A DNA stretch of 14,362 nucleotides, from positions 1-14,362 of the forward strand of contig JABUUG010000009.1 in NCBI GenBank assembly GCA_021443285.1. Reading direction: 5' to 3'. Origin of the DNA: Bacteroidaceae bacterium. Its GTDB lineage: Bacteria > Bacteroidota > Bacteroidia > Bacteroidales > Bacteroidaceae. Position 1 is the first letter of the stretch. Each line of letters begins with the position of its first letter. This document shows positions 13,600 to 14,362 of this stretch, one piece after another. The notes below the pieces were generated by a model. The model was not told the origin of the DNA. It searched no databases and saw only the letters and a program-made list of their open reading frames with translations. The translations under genes and the position numbers were made by a program.

Positions 13600-14362
13600 C
13601 TACTCCTTAGGATATTCAATCCTCGTATGGTTTATAGAAGAAAGCCGTTCTATCATAACAAGCTTAGCCTCAGTAATGTCACGAAAATTCAGTGGAGCCT
13701 CAGCAAAACATCCCTCCTGAAGCTGACCATCAACAATACCATTCACCATCTCACCAATACTACCCTCAGAAAAATCCCGCAGCGAACGTGACGCCGCCTC
13801 AACAGCATCAGCCATCATCAAAATAGCTTGCTCCTTCGTCTGAGGCTTCGGACCCTTATACGAAAAGTCCCCCTTGTCTATCTCCTCATCAGCATGCTCA
13901 TTCCTATAGTTAATATAGAAAAACTTGGCCAGCCCAACACCATGATGAGTCTTTATAAAATCTATAATCTCTGACGGCAGCCCCTCCCTTTCCGCTATCC
14001 TTACACCCTCTGCCACGTGAGAAATGATCAGCTTTGCAGCTTTCTTCCTATCCATCGCAGCAAGAGGATTCACACCGTTCTTCTGGTTCTCAGTATAAAT
14101 CGCAGGGTTCTGCATCTTACCAATATCATGATACAAAGCACCAGTGCGTACAAGAAGCACCTGGGCACCAATTCGCTCCGCAACCTCAGCCGCAAGATTA
14201 CTCACCTGAATACAATGCTGAAACGTACCAGGCACCTCCTGAGACATCCTACGCAATAAAGAACCAGAAGTGTTCGAAAGCTCTATCAGCGTCACGTCTG
14301 AAATAAAGCCAAACACTTTCTCCACAATATACATGGCAGGATAAGCAAAAAGCAAAAGAACA
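13600..14362 (-). CDS. PgpH-type 7TM-HD phosphodiesterase, C-terminal part (partial)
   Basis: The visible part is the cytoplasmic HD domain of a large membrane protein. The frame runs open through the right edge; the TTG at 14353-14355 is not the start. The first residues (LFAYPAMYIVEKVFGF) are the end of the last membrane segment. Next come the family signature LSNTSGSLLRRMSQEVPGTFQHCIQVSNLA and the metal-binding GALYHDIGK, then HVAEGVRIA and IKTHHGVG. In characterised relatives this domain hydrolyses cyclic di-AMP, a second messenger linked to osmotic and wall homeostasis; the same role is inferred here. Roughly 250 of about 700 expected residues are seen. It converges on the lysozyme gene, with 93 bases between the stops. 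Confidence 0.93.
   Translation of the reverse strand, partial: VLLLFAYPAMYIVEKVFGFISDVTLIELSNTSGSLLRRMSQEVPGTFQHCIQVSNLAAEVAERIGAQVLLVRTGALYHDIGKMQNPAIYTENQKNGVNPLAAMDRKKAAKLIISHVAEGVRIAEREGLPSEIIDFIKTHHGVGLAKFFYINYRNEHADEEIDKGDFSYKGPKPQTKEQAILMMADAVEAASRSLRDFSEGSIGEMVNGIVDGQLQEGCFAEAPLNFRDITEAKLVMIERLSSINHTRIEYPKE

Overview
The window looks like chromosomal DNA of a Bacteroidales bacterium, most like Prevotella/Segatella-type genomes. This rests on Bacteroidota-style proteins (Stealth phosphotransferase, a membrane-anchored helix-hairpin-helix protein, a MORN/GH25 lysozyme, a 7TM-HD protein), on start codons without clear Shine-Dalgarno sequences, and on moderate, A/C-rich base composition. 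It is an inference from content, since no rRNA or other species marker is present.

Left part (140-8063): seven genes, all on the + strand, form the visible part of a surface-polysaccharide (capsule or O-antigen-like) locus. In order they are a GT32 glycosyltransferase, a GT2, a Stealth-family sugar-phosphate transferase, a second GT2, a GT4, a Wzy-like polymerase with a strongly acidic 51-residue C-terminal tail, and a WcaC-like GT4. The priming transferase, the Wzx flippase and nucleotide-sugar genes are absent, so the locus probably continues to the left. Five glycosyltransferases plus one phosphotransferase suggest an oligosaccharide repeat unit joined or decorated through phosphodiester links and polymerised in the periplasm.

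Right part (8234-14362): housekeeping genes. priA (replication restart helicase) is followed by argB, a triple-HhH membrane protein and a membrane-anchored MORN-GH25 muramidase; the last three are 1 nt apart or overlapping and look like one operon. Converging on them from the right edge is the C-terminal part of a PgpH-type HD phosphodiesterase.

The most unusual features are non-coding. A small palindromic repeat (stem CGGAGC, loop TGAT, then a C/G-rich tail) recurs in four intergenic gaps, and a fifth, degenerate copy appears inside the priA reading frame in a linker. The + strand changes from strongly G-rich to strongly C-rich at about 3.4-4.2 kb whichever strand the genes use, which suggests a replication-strand boundary or a rearrangement. 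No rRNA, tRNA, CRISPR array, transposase or phage gene was seen, and no gap exceeds 300 bases.
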